Assembly (NCBI GenBank): GCA_041397305.1
Contig: JAWKWX010000007.1
Span: 62,001 to 126,000, forward strand
DNA from: TMP-24 sp041397305
Lineage (GTDB): Bacteria; Pseudomonadota; Alphaproteobacteria; Rhodobacterales; Rhodobacteraceae
Direction of reading: 5' to 3'
DNA: 64,000 bases
A model generated the notes under the pieces. It saw nothing but the letters and a program-made list of their open reading frames with translations, did no database searches and had not been told where the DNA came from. Shown piece by piece: positions 56,059 through 64,000 of this stretch. Numbering within the stretch: the stretch's first letter is position 1; every line of letters begins with the position of its first letter. The translations under genes and the position numbers were made by a program.

Positions 56059-56177
56059 CCGGCAAGGGCAGATAAACCTTTGCTCTAGGTGCCGTCGCTG
56101 CCCCCGAAGGTCGATGGGCCGCGGGTGTTTTTGACGGCAGGTTCCCCGTGCCGCGCGCGGCGGCTGAAAGGAACCTT

Positions 56178-56654
56178 ATGCAAGTGAAAAGCTCTTATTC
56201 CAGTGTGCAGATCGCGCTTCACTGGCTGATCGCCGTGCTCATTCTCGCGAACTATTTCCTGTCCGAGGATATGCCCGAGACATTCGACCGCATGCTCGAA
56301 GGCGGCGGCGGCACGCTCGGTTCTGCTTTCCATGTCTGGGCCGGGATGGCGGTCCTGATCCTCAGTGCGTTCCGGATGGTCGTGCGCCTGTCCGCCGGGG
56401 CGCCGGAGAGTTCGGGCAAGGGCCTTTTGGATCGCGCCGCGCGCTGGGCGCATGCGCTTCTCTATATCCTGATGGTGCTTGTTCCGGGCCTGGGCGCCTA
56501 CAGCTGGTTTGCGGGCGCGGAAAGCATCGCCGGCCTGCACCAGGTTACGGCCAACCTTCTGATGGCGGTCGCGGGTGTACACTCGCTCGCGGCGCTCTAT
56601 CACCAGTATGTGCTGAAGGACGGGCTGCTGACGCGGATGCTGCGGCCAAACTGA
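56178..56654 (+). CDS. Cytochrome b561 family protein
   Basis: 158 residues with four membrane helices. Histidines for two b-type hemes are in VQIALHWLIAVLI, GSAFHVWAGMAVLI, RWAHALLYILMVLVPG and LMAVAGVHSLAALYHQYV. Likely a quinol or superoxide oxidase-like electron carrier in the inner membrane. AAAGGA precedes the ATG. Confidence 0.9.
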   Translation: MQVKSSYSSVQIALHWLIAVLILANYFLSEDMPETFDRMLEGGGGTLGSAFHVWAGMAVLILSAFRMVVRLSAGAPESSGKGLLDRAARWAHALLYILMVLVPGLGAYSWFAGAESIAGLHQVTANLLMAVAGVHSLAALYHQYVLKDGLLTRMLRPN

Positions 56655-56661
56655 GAGCCCC

Positions 56662-56697
56662 GGGAAAAGAAAAGGCGCGACCCCACCGGGTCGCGCC
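56662..56697 (-). terminator. Rho-independent terminator after sat-cysC
   Basis: A perfect 10-bp stem GGCGCGACCC / GGGTCGCGCC with a 4-base loop is followed on the minus strand by TTTTCTTTT. It lies 23 bases after the sat-cysC stop and may also stop the facing cytochrome gene. Confidence 0.88.
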
Positions 56698-56720
56698 GTC
56701 GCCTGCAAGGCACGAAGCGC

Positions 56721-58427
<1,707 letters not shown>

Positions 58428-58447
58428 GGAATGGGCCTTCTGCAAGC

Positions 58448-58569
58448 GGAATAGGCTGAGTTTTGCGGCGGCATAGACCCGAAAAGCCGGGCGGTTCAAG
58501 GGGAATAGGCTGATTCCCCTCGAAAAGGGCGGAAATGCCGCGCTGCAGCAGCGGAATGGGAGAGATTCC
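58448..58569. repeat. Repeated GGAATAGGCTGA / inverted-repeat elements upstream of sat-cysC
   Basis: GGAATAGGCTGA occurs at 58448-58459 and again at 58502-58513, 54 bases apart. The second copy is inside a perfect inverted repeat, GGGGAAT-AGGCTG-ATTCCCC (58500-58519). A third related element, GGAAT-N7-ATTCC, lies at 58553-58569. All are within 145 bases upstream of sat-cysC, so a shared operator is likely. Confidence 0.5.
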
Positions 58570-58617
58570 CGGACAAAGGCGTGTGGGCCGAACGAATGGC
58601 AGCTGCCTGATGACGGT

Positions 58618-58648
58618 CTCCGAAGGGTTTTGTGAAAACTCTTCGGAG
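58618..58648. terminator. Inverted repeat between trxB and sat-cysC
   Basis: CTCCGAAG and CTTCGGAG enclose a second nested arm GTTTT/AAAAC with a 3-base loop, giving a long imperfect hairpin. It probably belongs to the trxB 3' region; strand use is not certain. Confidence 0.5.
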
Positions 58649-58663
58649 GCACAGACCCGCGCC

Positions 58664-58687
58664 AGAAAATCTTCGCGAAGATTTTCT
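58664..58687 (-). terminator. Perfect 24-bp palindrome just after trxB
   Basis: The palindrome is AGAAAATCTTCG followed by its exact reverse complement. It begins 8 bases beyond the trxB stop. The T-rich 3' arm makes it a plausible terminator although no separate T run follows. Confidence 0.65.
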
Positions 58688-58695
58688 ACCCGACC

Positions 58696-59637
58696 CTACC
58701 CGGCGGTCGCGAGCCAGCGTTCGGCGTCGAGCGCGGCCATGCAGCCCATGCCCGCCGAGGTCACGGCCTGGCGATAGACATGGTCCGTCAGGTCGCCCGC
58801 CGCGAAGACGCCCGCGATCGAGGTGGCGGTCGAGCCGGGCGTCACCTTCACATAGCCGCCGGAATGAAGCTCCAGCTGGTCCTTCACCAGCTCAGAGGCG
58901 GGCGCATGGCCGATCGCGACGAAGAAGCCCGCGCAAGGAACGGTGCGCTCCGCCCCGGTGCCGGTGTCGCGGATGCGCACGCCGGTCACGCCCAGGGGGG
59001 CCGCGTCGCCGAGGATCTCCTCGACCGTATGGTTCCAGACCACTTCGATCTTCGGGTGCTTGAACAGCCGCTCCTGCAAGATCTTCTCGGCGCGGAAACT
59101 GTCGCGGCGGTGGATCACCGTTACCTTCGAGGCGAAGTTGGTGAGGAACAGAGCCTCTTCGACGGCCGTATTGCCGCCGCCGATCACAACCACTTCCTTG
59201 CCGCGATAGAAGAAGCCGTCGCAGGTCGCGCAGGCCGAGACGCCGAAGCCCTTGAACTTCTCTTCCGACGGCAGGCCGAGCCATTTGGCCTGAGCGCCGG
59301 TCGCAAGGATGACCGCGTCCGCCGTGTAGGTCGTGCCGCCGTCGCCAGTCGCGGTGAAGGGCCGCTTCGACAGGTCCAGTGCAGAGACATGGTCGGAGAT
59401 GATCTCTGTCCCCATGGCGCGGGCATGCGCCTCCATCCGGACCATCAGGTCGGGGCCCTGCACCTCGGTATCGCCCGGCCAGTTCTCGACCTCGGTGGTG
59501 ATCGTCAGCTGACCGCCCGGCTGGATCCCCTGAACGAGGATCGGTGACAGCATCGCGCGCGAGGCATAGACCGCGGCCGTATATCCCGCCGGGCCGGAGC
59601 CGATGATCAGAACCCTGGTGTGCCGTGTCTCGCCCAT
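58696..59637 (-). CDS. trxB: Thioredoxin reductase
   Basis: 313 residues, FAD/NADPH flavoenzyme. FAD motif VLIIGSGPAGYTAAVYASRA, redox pair Cys136-Cys139 in VSACATCDGFFYRG, NADPH motif VVIGGGNTAVEEALFLT, and FAD-closing GVFAAGDLTDHVYRQAVTSAGMGCMAALDAERWL. It reduces thioredoxin in the cytoplasm. The ATG at 59637 follows AAGAGG. It diverges from the Lrp-family gene. Confidence 0.97.
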   Translation of the reverse strand: MGETRHTRVLIIGSGPAGYTAAVYASRAMLSPILVQGIQPGGQLTITTEVENWPGDTEVQGPDLMVRMEAHARAMGTEIISDHVSALDLSKRPFTATGDGGTTYTADAVILATGAQAKWLGLPSEEKFKGFGVSACATCDGFFYRGKEVVVIGGGNTAVEEALFLTNFASKVTVIHRRDSFRAEKILQERLFKHPKIEVVWNHTVEEILGDAAPLGVTGVRIRDTGTGAERTVPCAGFFVAIGHAPASELVKDQLELHSGGYVKVTPGSTATSIAGVFAAGDLTDHVYRQAVTSAGMGCMAALDAERWLATAG

Positions 59638-59802
59638 CGCTGCCTCTTCACTTTCGTTTCGACCGGATATAATCAGCCACCCGGCTCGGGGAAAGGGGGC
59701 ATGTCCGCCCCCCTCGCAGCGGAAAATAGTCAATACACGAAATAATATTGCGCATTTCCGTGCCCGGCGGTAAGTTCCGCAAAATTTTGGAGGAGACGTT
59801 CA

Positions 59803-60303
59803 ATGGCCGGCCACAAGCTCGACGAGATCGACCGCAAGATCCTGTCGGAACTGCAGGCGGATGGCCGGATGACGAATGTCGAACTGGCGAGCCGCGTGGG
59901 CATTTCCGCGCCGCCCTGCCTGCGCCGGGTGCGGACGCTGGAAGAGACCGGCTATATCCGTGGCTATCATGCCGACGTGAATCCGCGCGAACTGGGGTTC
60001 GAGGTTCATGTCTTTGCCATGGTCAGCCTGAAGTCGCAGGCAGAATCTGATCTTTCCACATTCGAGCAGCGCTGCCGCGACTGGCCGCTCGTGCGCGAAT
60101 GCCACATGCTGAACGGCGAGATCGATTTCATCCTGAAGTGCGTGGCGCCGGACCTGTCGTCCTTCCAGCAGTTCCTGACCGGAGAGCTGACGGCGGCCGA
60201 CAATGTCGCCTCGGTCAAGACCTCGCTGGTCATCCGCTGCGCGAAGGACCAGCCGGGTGTTCCTTTCGATGTGCTTGAGGCGCGGATCGCGCGCCTGGGC
60301 TGA
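59803..60303 (+). CDS. Lrp/AsnC family transcriptional regulator
   Basis: 166 residues. HTH: KLDEIDRKILSELQADGRMTNVELASRVGISAPPCLRRVRTLEETGYIRGYHADVN, then the RAM ligand domain (GFEVHVFAMVSLKSQ; CHMLNGEIDFILKCVAPDLSSFQQFL). It should sense an amino acid. GGAGG sits before the ATG. The 165-base divergent gap toward trxB contains an AT-rich stretch (59728-59760) typical of an autoregulated Lrp promoter. Confidence 0.93.
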   Translation: MAGHKLDEIDRKILSELQADGRMTNVELASRVGISAPPCLRRVRTLEETGYIRGYHADVNPRELGFEVHVFAMVSLKSQAESDLSTFEQRCRDWPLVRECHMLNGEIDFILKCVAPDLSSFQQFLTGELTAADNVASVKTSLVIRCAKDQPGVPFDVLEARIARLG

Positions 60304-60413
60304 TAAGGCCCCGCACGACGATCCACGCCTCAAGCGGCCTCCGCAGCCGTCTGGCGAACTTCCTTCCGCACCCAGGAAAGTCCGCCCGGCCGGGAGGCAG
60401 GCAGTCTGTCAGG

Positions 60414-61220
60414 TCAGGCGGCGATAAGGTCTGCCGCCTCTTCCTGGCTCAGGCGCGCATGCGCCATCGGTCCGAAACCGCCCCAGCCATTGACTTGCGG
60501 GAAGAGCGCGAGGAACAGCTGGCCGAGTTGCGGATCGAACCGCTCGGAGGGGTTCTTTCCGGGATGAAAGCTTTCGACCTCGATCCCCGCGCAGCGCAGA
60601 GAGCCGTGGTTTTCCAGGATGACGTTGTAGACCGTCACCGGCGCGACCGGCGTGACCTCGATCACCGACAGGCCGTCGATCAGGCCACGGGCAGGGCAAT
60701 AGGCGGCCGAGTGTCCGGCGGCGCGTGTCCTGGCATTGCGCATCAGGAGCCGCGCGTCGGGGCCAAGCAGGATATCGGGCATCGGCTTGCCGCCGCCGAA
60801 AGCGTCGGCGGTGATCCGGGTCATGGCGCCGCTGGCGATTCCGGGGATCATGTTCGGCGGAAAGAGCGTCATCGAACCGATCCAGGTGACGGTCTCGATC
60901 CGGCCCTCGCCGGTGACGACCCGCATGCCGGGCATGAGGTCTTCGATCGCGACCGGACCCTCGGTCGTGTCGATGACCGTGCCGCGGGCGAGAGCGGAGA
61001 ACGCCTCCTCGAATTCCGGCAATGCCGGGGCGGTGCGGTTTTCGCATGCGATCCGGCCGTCGGCGCCGAGCCACTGCACATCATAGCGGCGCATCTTGAA
61101 GGCCGGGCGCGGCGGACGCGGCGCGGGCTTGGCACCACGCGGCAGGAAGAGGTCGGTCGTTCTGGACAGGGAAGACAAGGCAGGCATGGCCGAAGCCAGC
61201 CCCGGGGCGGAATGCATCAT
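60414..61220 (-). CDS. Hint (hedgehog/intein) domain protein
   Basis: 268 residues. The central part (about 85-220) fits the Hint_2 domain: GTVIDTTEGPVAIEDLMPGMRVVTGEGRIETVTWIGSMT, LLGPDARLLMRNARTRA and GLIDGLSVIEVTPVAPVTVYNVILENHGSLRCAGIEVESFHPG. Rhodobacterales often carry several of these; they are thought to be self-processing, but the usual catalytic Cys at the domain start is not seen (GTVIDT has Gly-Thr). No signal peptide. GGAAGG lies 8 bases before the ATG at 61220; a TTG at 61241 is the alternative. The 238-base gap upstream shows only a 5-bp hairpin (61283-61300). Confidence 0.85.
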   Translation of the reverse strand: MMHSAPGLASAMPALSSLSRTTDLFLPRGAKPAPRPPRPAFKMRRYDVQWLGADGRIACENRTAPALPEFEEAFSALARGTVIDTTEGPVAIEDLMPGMRVVTGEGRIETVTWIGSMTLFPPNMIPGIASGAMTRITADAFGGGKPMPDILLGPDARLLMRNARTRAAGHSAAYCPARGLIDGLSVIEVTPVAPVTVYNVILENHGSLRCAGIEVESFHPGKNPSERFDPQLGQLFLALFPQVNGWGGFGPMAHARLSQEEAADLIAA

Positions 61221-61458
61221 CTGAAAAACCTTCCGGTTCAATCTTCAATAAACGAACGGCGAAAAAAGCCGCTACACAGGCTGCACCCGAAATGAGGTGC
61301 GTCTTCCTTCTGCGCCCTAAACCCGGCGCTTGTCAAATTTTATGAGAACTTTGTGGAAAGCCGCCGCCAATCGGCCTGCGGCGGGTTGAATTGCCGTGGG
61401 GTCAAGGAACAATCCCTGCAGCACTGTGGCGAAAGTACGATTCGTTTCGGGCCGCGTG

Positions 61459-62220
61459 TCAGAGACGGATGGCCGAGATCAACCGCCCGTAATCGGCCTC
61501 GTGCCGATGGACCGAACGGCGGAAGGAAAAGAAGCGTTCCGCGTCGGAATAGGTGCAATGGCCGGTCCAGCGCGCATGCCCGACGCCGGCGGCGCGCAGG
61601 CGGAAGAGGCCGAAGGACGGCAGGTCGAACTGCACCCGGTCGCCCTTGCCCGCGGCGAAAAACCGGTCGTAGGCAGGGTCCTCGGCCAGAAAGCTGTCCA
61701 TGAACTCCGGGCCGACCTCGTAGGCGCGCTGGCTGATCGTCGGGCCGATGACCGCGACAATCCGGCTCGCCCTGGCGCCGAGCCGTTCCATCGCCTGAAC
61801 CGTATTTTCCAGCACCCCGGCCAATGCGCCCCGCCAGCCCGCATGTGCCGCCCCGATCACGCCCCCCGCCGCATCGGCAAACAGCACCGGCTGGCAGTCC
61901 GCGGTCAGGACCGACAGCGCAAGGCCTGGCCGGTCCGTCACCATCGCATCGGCGCGCGGCGCCTTTTCGAACGGCGCAGCGACGGTGACCACATCGGCGG
62001 AATGCACCTGATGGACGCCGACGAGTGCCGCGACCGGAACCGACAGATGGCTGGCGACCCGTTCGCGGTTCATCATCACGGCTTCTGACTGGTCAGACGA
62101 GCCCAGCCCACAGTTCAGGCCGTGGAAGATGCCTGAAGAGGCGCCACCCTTGCGCGTGAAGAAGCCGTGGGTGACGGGCTCAAGCGCCGTATCGGTCAGA
62201 CAGTCGAGCGTGGTGGGCAT
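61459..62220 (-). CDS. pgeF: Peptidoglycan editing factor PgeF (YfiH, laccase-domain)
   Basis: 253 residues. Metal ligands are in GVHQVHSADVVTV, LTADCQPVLFAD and GAAHAGWRGALAGV; the start HGFFTRKGGASSGIFHGLNCGLGSSD is typical. It corrects misincorporated amino acids in peptidoglycan precursors. One-base overlap with the upstream midA gene; together with lgt they form one operon. Confidence 0.94.
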   Translation of the reverse strand: MPTTLDCLTDTALEPVTHGFFTRKGGASSGIFHGLNCGLGSSDQSEAVMMNRERVASHLSVPVAALVGVHQVHSADVVTVAAPFEKAPRADAMVTDRPGLALSVLTADCQPVLFADAAGGVIGAAHAGWRGALAGVLENTVQAMERLGARASRIVAVIGPTISQRAYEVGPEFMDSFLAEDPAYDRFFAAGKGDRVQFDLPSFGLFRLRAAGVGHARWTGHCTYSDAERFFSFRRSVHRHEADYGRLISAIRL

Positions 62221-63293
62221 CAGAGAGGGTCCAGTCCCGGCGGTGGCGGATGGCCTTCCGGATGGCAGGCGATCACCTTGAACAACTCACCCATTTCCGA
62301 TGGATGGGTCAAGCGCCGATGGGCGGCCAGATGGTTGTCGAGCGCCGCGCCCTGCAACCGCGCAGCCAGTCTGTCGGCCCGCGCGCCGATGCCGAGCCGG
62401 TCCAGAAACACGCCCTGCGGCACCATCCGGCTCGGCCGGGCGCCGGGGCGGGTGAAGGCAAGGCTCAGCGCCTCGAAATCCACATGCGCCGTGAGGTCGG
62501 CCTCGCCCGGCGCCGCGAACGGATCGGTCGGGCCGTGATCCTTCAGCGCCTGGAACGTATCGCCCAGAGAATGCCACCCGCCATAGTCGATCACCAGCGC
62601 CGCACCGCCCTGTTCGGCGACACGCCGGGCGATTTCGGTCGCAACGGGGGCAAGCGCCGGGCAAAACTCGACCAGATCGCCCCGGCGCGTATCGGTCAGG
62701 CGGGGCGCGAGCGGTCCATAGGGTGTCGCCGGCCCAAGACCGAGCGTCAGCCGACCGTCCTGAAGGCCGACCATGCGCTCGCGCCATCCCGCCCCGGCGC
62801 GAACGAACTGGCGGATCGGCAGCGCATCGAAGAATTCGTTGGCCACAAGGAAAAGCGGCCCCTGGGCCAGATCGTCCAGCCGGTCCAACCATTGCACCTT
62901 GTGCCCGCGCAGCCCTTGCTTCTGGACGGCACGCAGCGTGGGTGAGGCTTCGACAAGGCCGACCTCGATCTGCCCGGCAAGTCCCGGCACCGAGGCGATC
63001 GCGCGCAGCATGTCCGCCATCAGCGTTCCCCGCCCGGGACCGAGCTCCACCAGGCGGAAGGGCAGGGGGCGGCCCTGATCGATCCAGGCCTGTGCAAGGC
63101 AGAGGCCGACAAGTTCGCCGAACATCTGGCTGATCTCGGGCGCGGTGGTGAAATCGCCGCCCGCCCCGAACGGGTCGCGGCTGGCGTAATAGCCATGGAC
63201 CGGGTGCATCAGGCAGTCGGCCATATAGTCGGCAAGGCTGATCGGCCCCTCCGCCGCGATCCGCGCCGCGATGAGGTGGCCGAGCGGCGTCAT
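62220..63293 (-). CDS. SAM-dependent methyltransferase, MidA/NDUFAF7 family
   Basis: 357 residues. PISLADYMADCLMHPVHGYYASRDPFGAGGDFTTAPEISQMFGELVGL is the family opening; the SAM loop is LVELGPGRGTLMADMLRAI. Later PLFLVANEFFDALPIRQFV and ALVIDYGGWHSLGDTFQALKDH are diagnostic. The mitochondrial relative methylates an arginine of complex I subunit NDUFS2, so NuoD may be the target here (inference). Overlaps lgt by 4 bases. Confidence 0.92.
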   Translation of the reverse strand: MTPLGHLIAARIAAEGPISLADYMADCLMHPVHGYYASRDPFGAGGDFTTAPEISQMFGELVGLCLAQAWIDQGRPLPFRLVELGPGRGTLMADMLRAIASVPGLAGQIEVGLVEASPTLRAVQKQGLRGHKVQWLDRLDDLAQGPLFLVANEFFDALPIRQFVRAGAGWRERMVGLQDGRLTLGLGPATPYGPLAPRLTDTRRGDLVEFCPALAPVATEIARRVAEQGGAALVIDYGGWHSLGDTFQALKDHGPTDPFAAPGEADLTAHVDFEALSLAFTRPGARPSRMVPQGVFLDRLGIGARADRLAARLQGAALDNHLAAHRRLTHPSEMGELFKVIACHPEGHPPPPGLDPL

Positions 63294-64000
63294 CCCTCGG
63301 CCTTCGCGCGGGCGAGGAACCAGAGCCCGGCCACCACCATCGGCAGGCTGAGGAGCTGGCCCATCGACAGGCCGAAGCCTGCCGTGCCGATGACATGGCC
63401 AAGCGGGTTGTCGGGGCTGATGAACTGGCCGTCCGCCTGCCGCACGAATTCGACCGCGAAGCGCGACAGCCCGTATCCCAGAAGGAAGGTGCCGGTAATG
63501 AGGCCCGGGCGTTTCAGCGCACCACGTCGGAAGAGCCAGAAGAGGACCGCGCCAATGAGAAGCCCTTCAAGACCGGCCTCGTAAAGCTGGCTCGGGTGGC
63601 GGGCGCATTCACCGGGGACCACGCCGGGGCAGTCCTGCGCTGCCTCGCCGGGGAAGACCACGCCCCAGGGCAGATCCGTGGGCCGCCCCCAAAGCTCGGC
63701 ATTCACGAAATTCGCCAGCCGCCCGAGAAACAGGCCGATCGGCGCCACAAGCGCCATCGCGTCCGACAGGAGCATCGGTCGCACCCCGTTTTTCCAGCAG
63801 AAGAACAGCCCCGCCGCGATGACGCCGAGAAAGCCGCCGTGGAAGGACATGCCGCCTTCCCAGACCCTGAGAATCTCGCCCGGATTGGCGAGGTAATAGT
63901 CGCGCTGGTAGAAGAAGACATAGCCGAGCCTGCCGCCGAGAACCACGCCGAGGACGATGAGCGTCAGAAGGTCCTCGACCCGGCCCGGCTCCATCGGTGC
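63290..64000 (-). CDS. lgt: Prolipoprotein diacylglyceryl transferase Lgt, truncated by window end
   Basis: At least 236 residues are seen; the frame stays open to the window edge, so about 60 N-terminal residues are missing. The ATG at 63994 is internal. Signatures: VLGGRLGYVFFYQRDYYL, WEGGMSFHGGFLGVIAAGL, the Lgt motif GRLANFVNAELWGRPTDLPWGVVFP, and CARHPSQLYEAGLEGLLI. It transfers diacylglycerol from phosphatidylglycerol to lipoprotein cysteines in the inner membrane. First gene of the lgt-midA-pgeF operon. Confidence 0.96.
   Translation of the reverse strand, partial: APMEPGRVEDLLTLIVLGVVLGGRLGYVFFYQRDYYLANPGEILRVWEGGMSFHGGFLGVIAAGLFFCWKNGVRPMLLSDAMALVAPIGLFLGRLANFVNAELWGRPTDLPWGVVFPGEAAQDCPGVVPGECARHPSQLYEAGLEGLLIGAVLFWLFRRGALKRPGLITGTFLLGYGLSRFAVEFVRQADGQFISPDNPLGHVIGTAGFGLSMGQLLSLPMVVAGLWFLARAKAEG

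Overview
This window is chromosomal DNA of a high-GC alphaproteobacterium, almost certainly of the order Rhodobacterales (the Rhodobacter/Rhodovulum/Paracoccus side). The case rests on gene content: an H-type lectin gene beside atpC, a DUF1127 gene followed by CCUCCUCCC-loop small RNAs, a DUF1150 gene behind hsp20, a Hint-domain protein, a meso-DAP type MurE, and a GAAC-N7-GAAC SOS box. Most of the window is core genome. No insertion sequence, prophage, CRISPR array, tRNA or rRNA was seen.

Layout. 1-5.8 kb: end of the F1 ATP synthase operon (atpG-atpD-atpC), a lectin-like gene, a DEAD-box helicase and a FadR-type regulator. 5.8-11.1 kb: a tight five-gene minus-strand operon holding two glycosyltransferases, a small exported protein, a membrane-anchored protein and a protein of unknown family. 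11.3-25.9 kb: a catabolic island of three transcription units. They are a sugar ABC transporter with a cytosolic GH20 hexosaminidase and a Gfo/Idh dehydrogenase; an SDR/RpiR/D-threonine-aldolase-like/NTF2-like operon; and a RidA/M81 peptidase/dimethylformamidase-like operon. Their promoter gaps share a TGTAAAT word, which suggests one regulon under the RpiR protein.

26.2-28 kb: epmA and efp face away from each other. 28.3-34 kb: a branched-chain-type ABC transporter operon ending in a PcaF-like thiolase. 34-40.2 kb: pyruvate carboxylase, then uvrD with an SOS box. 40.2-40.8 kb: a ccaF1-like DUF1127 gene followed on the same strand by six hairpins with C-rich anti-Shine-Dalgarno-like loops, read as three CcsR-type stress sRNAs. 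41-42.1 kb: mrp. 42.8-50.5 kb: the dcw cell-wall and division cluster (mraZ-rsmH-ftsL-ftsI-murE-murF-mraY), preceded by two 10-bp-periodic TGGGA arrays that look like MraZ boxes. The cluster is cut after mraY by a metallo-hydrolase gene. 51.4-64 kb: amidase, purK-purE, small stress and membrane genes, a fused sat-cysC, trxB, an Lrp regulator, a Hint-domain protein, and pgeF-midA-lgt (lgt runs off the window).

The most rewarding places for a second look are the sRNA array, the catabolic island with its shared operator word, the five-gene glycosyltransferase operon, and the mraZ upstream region.
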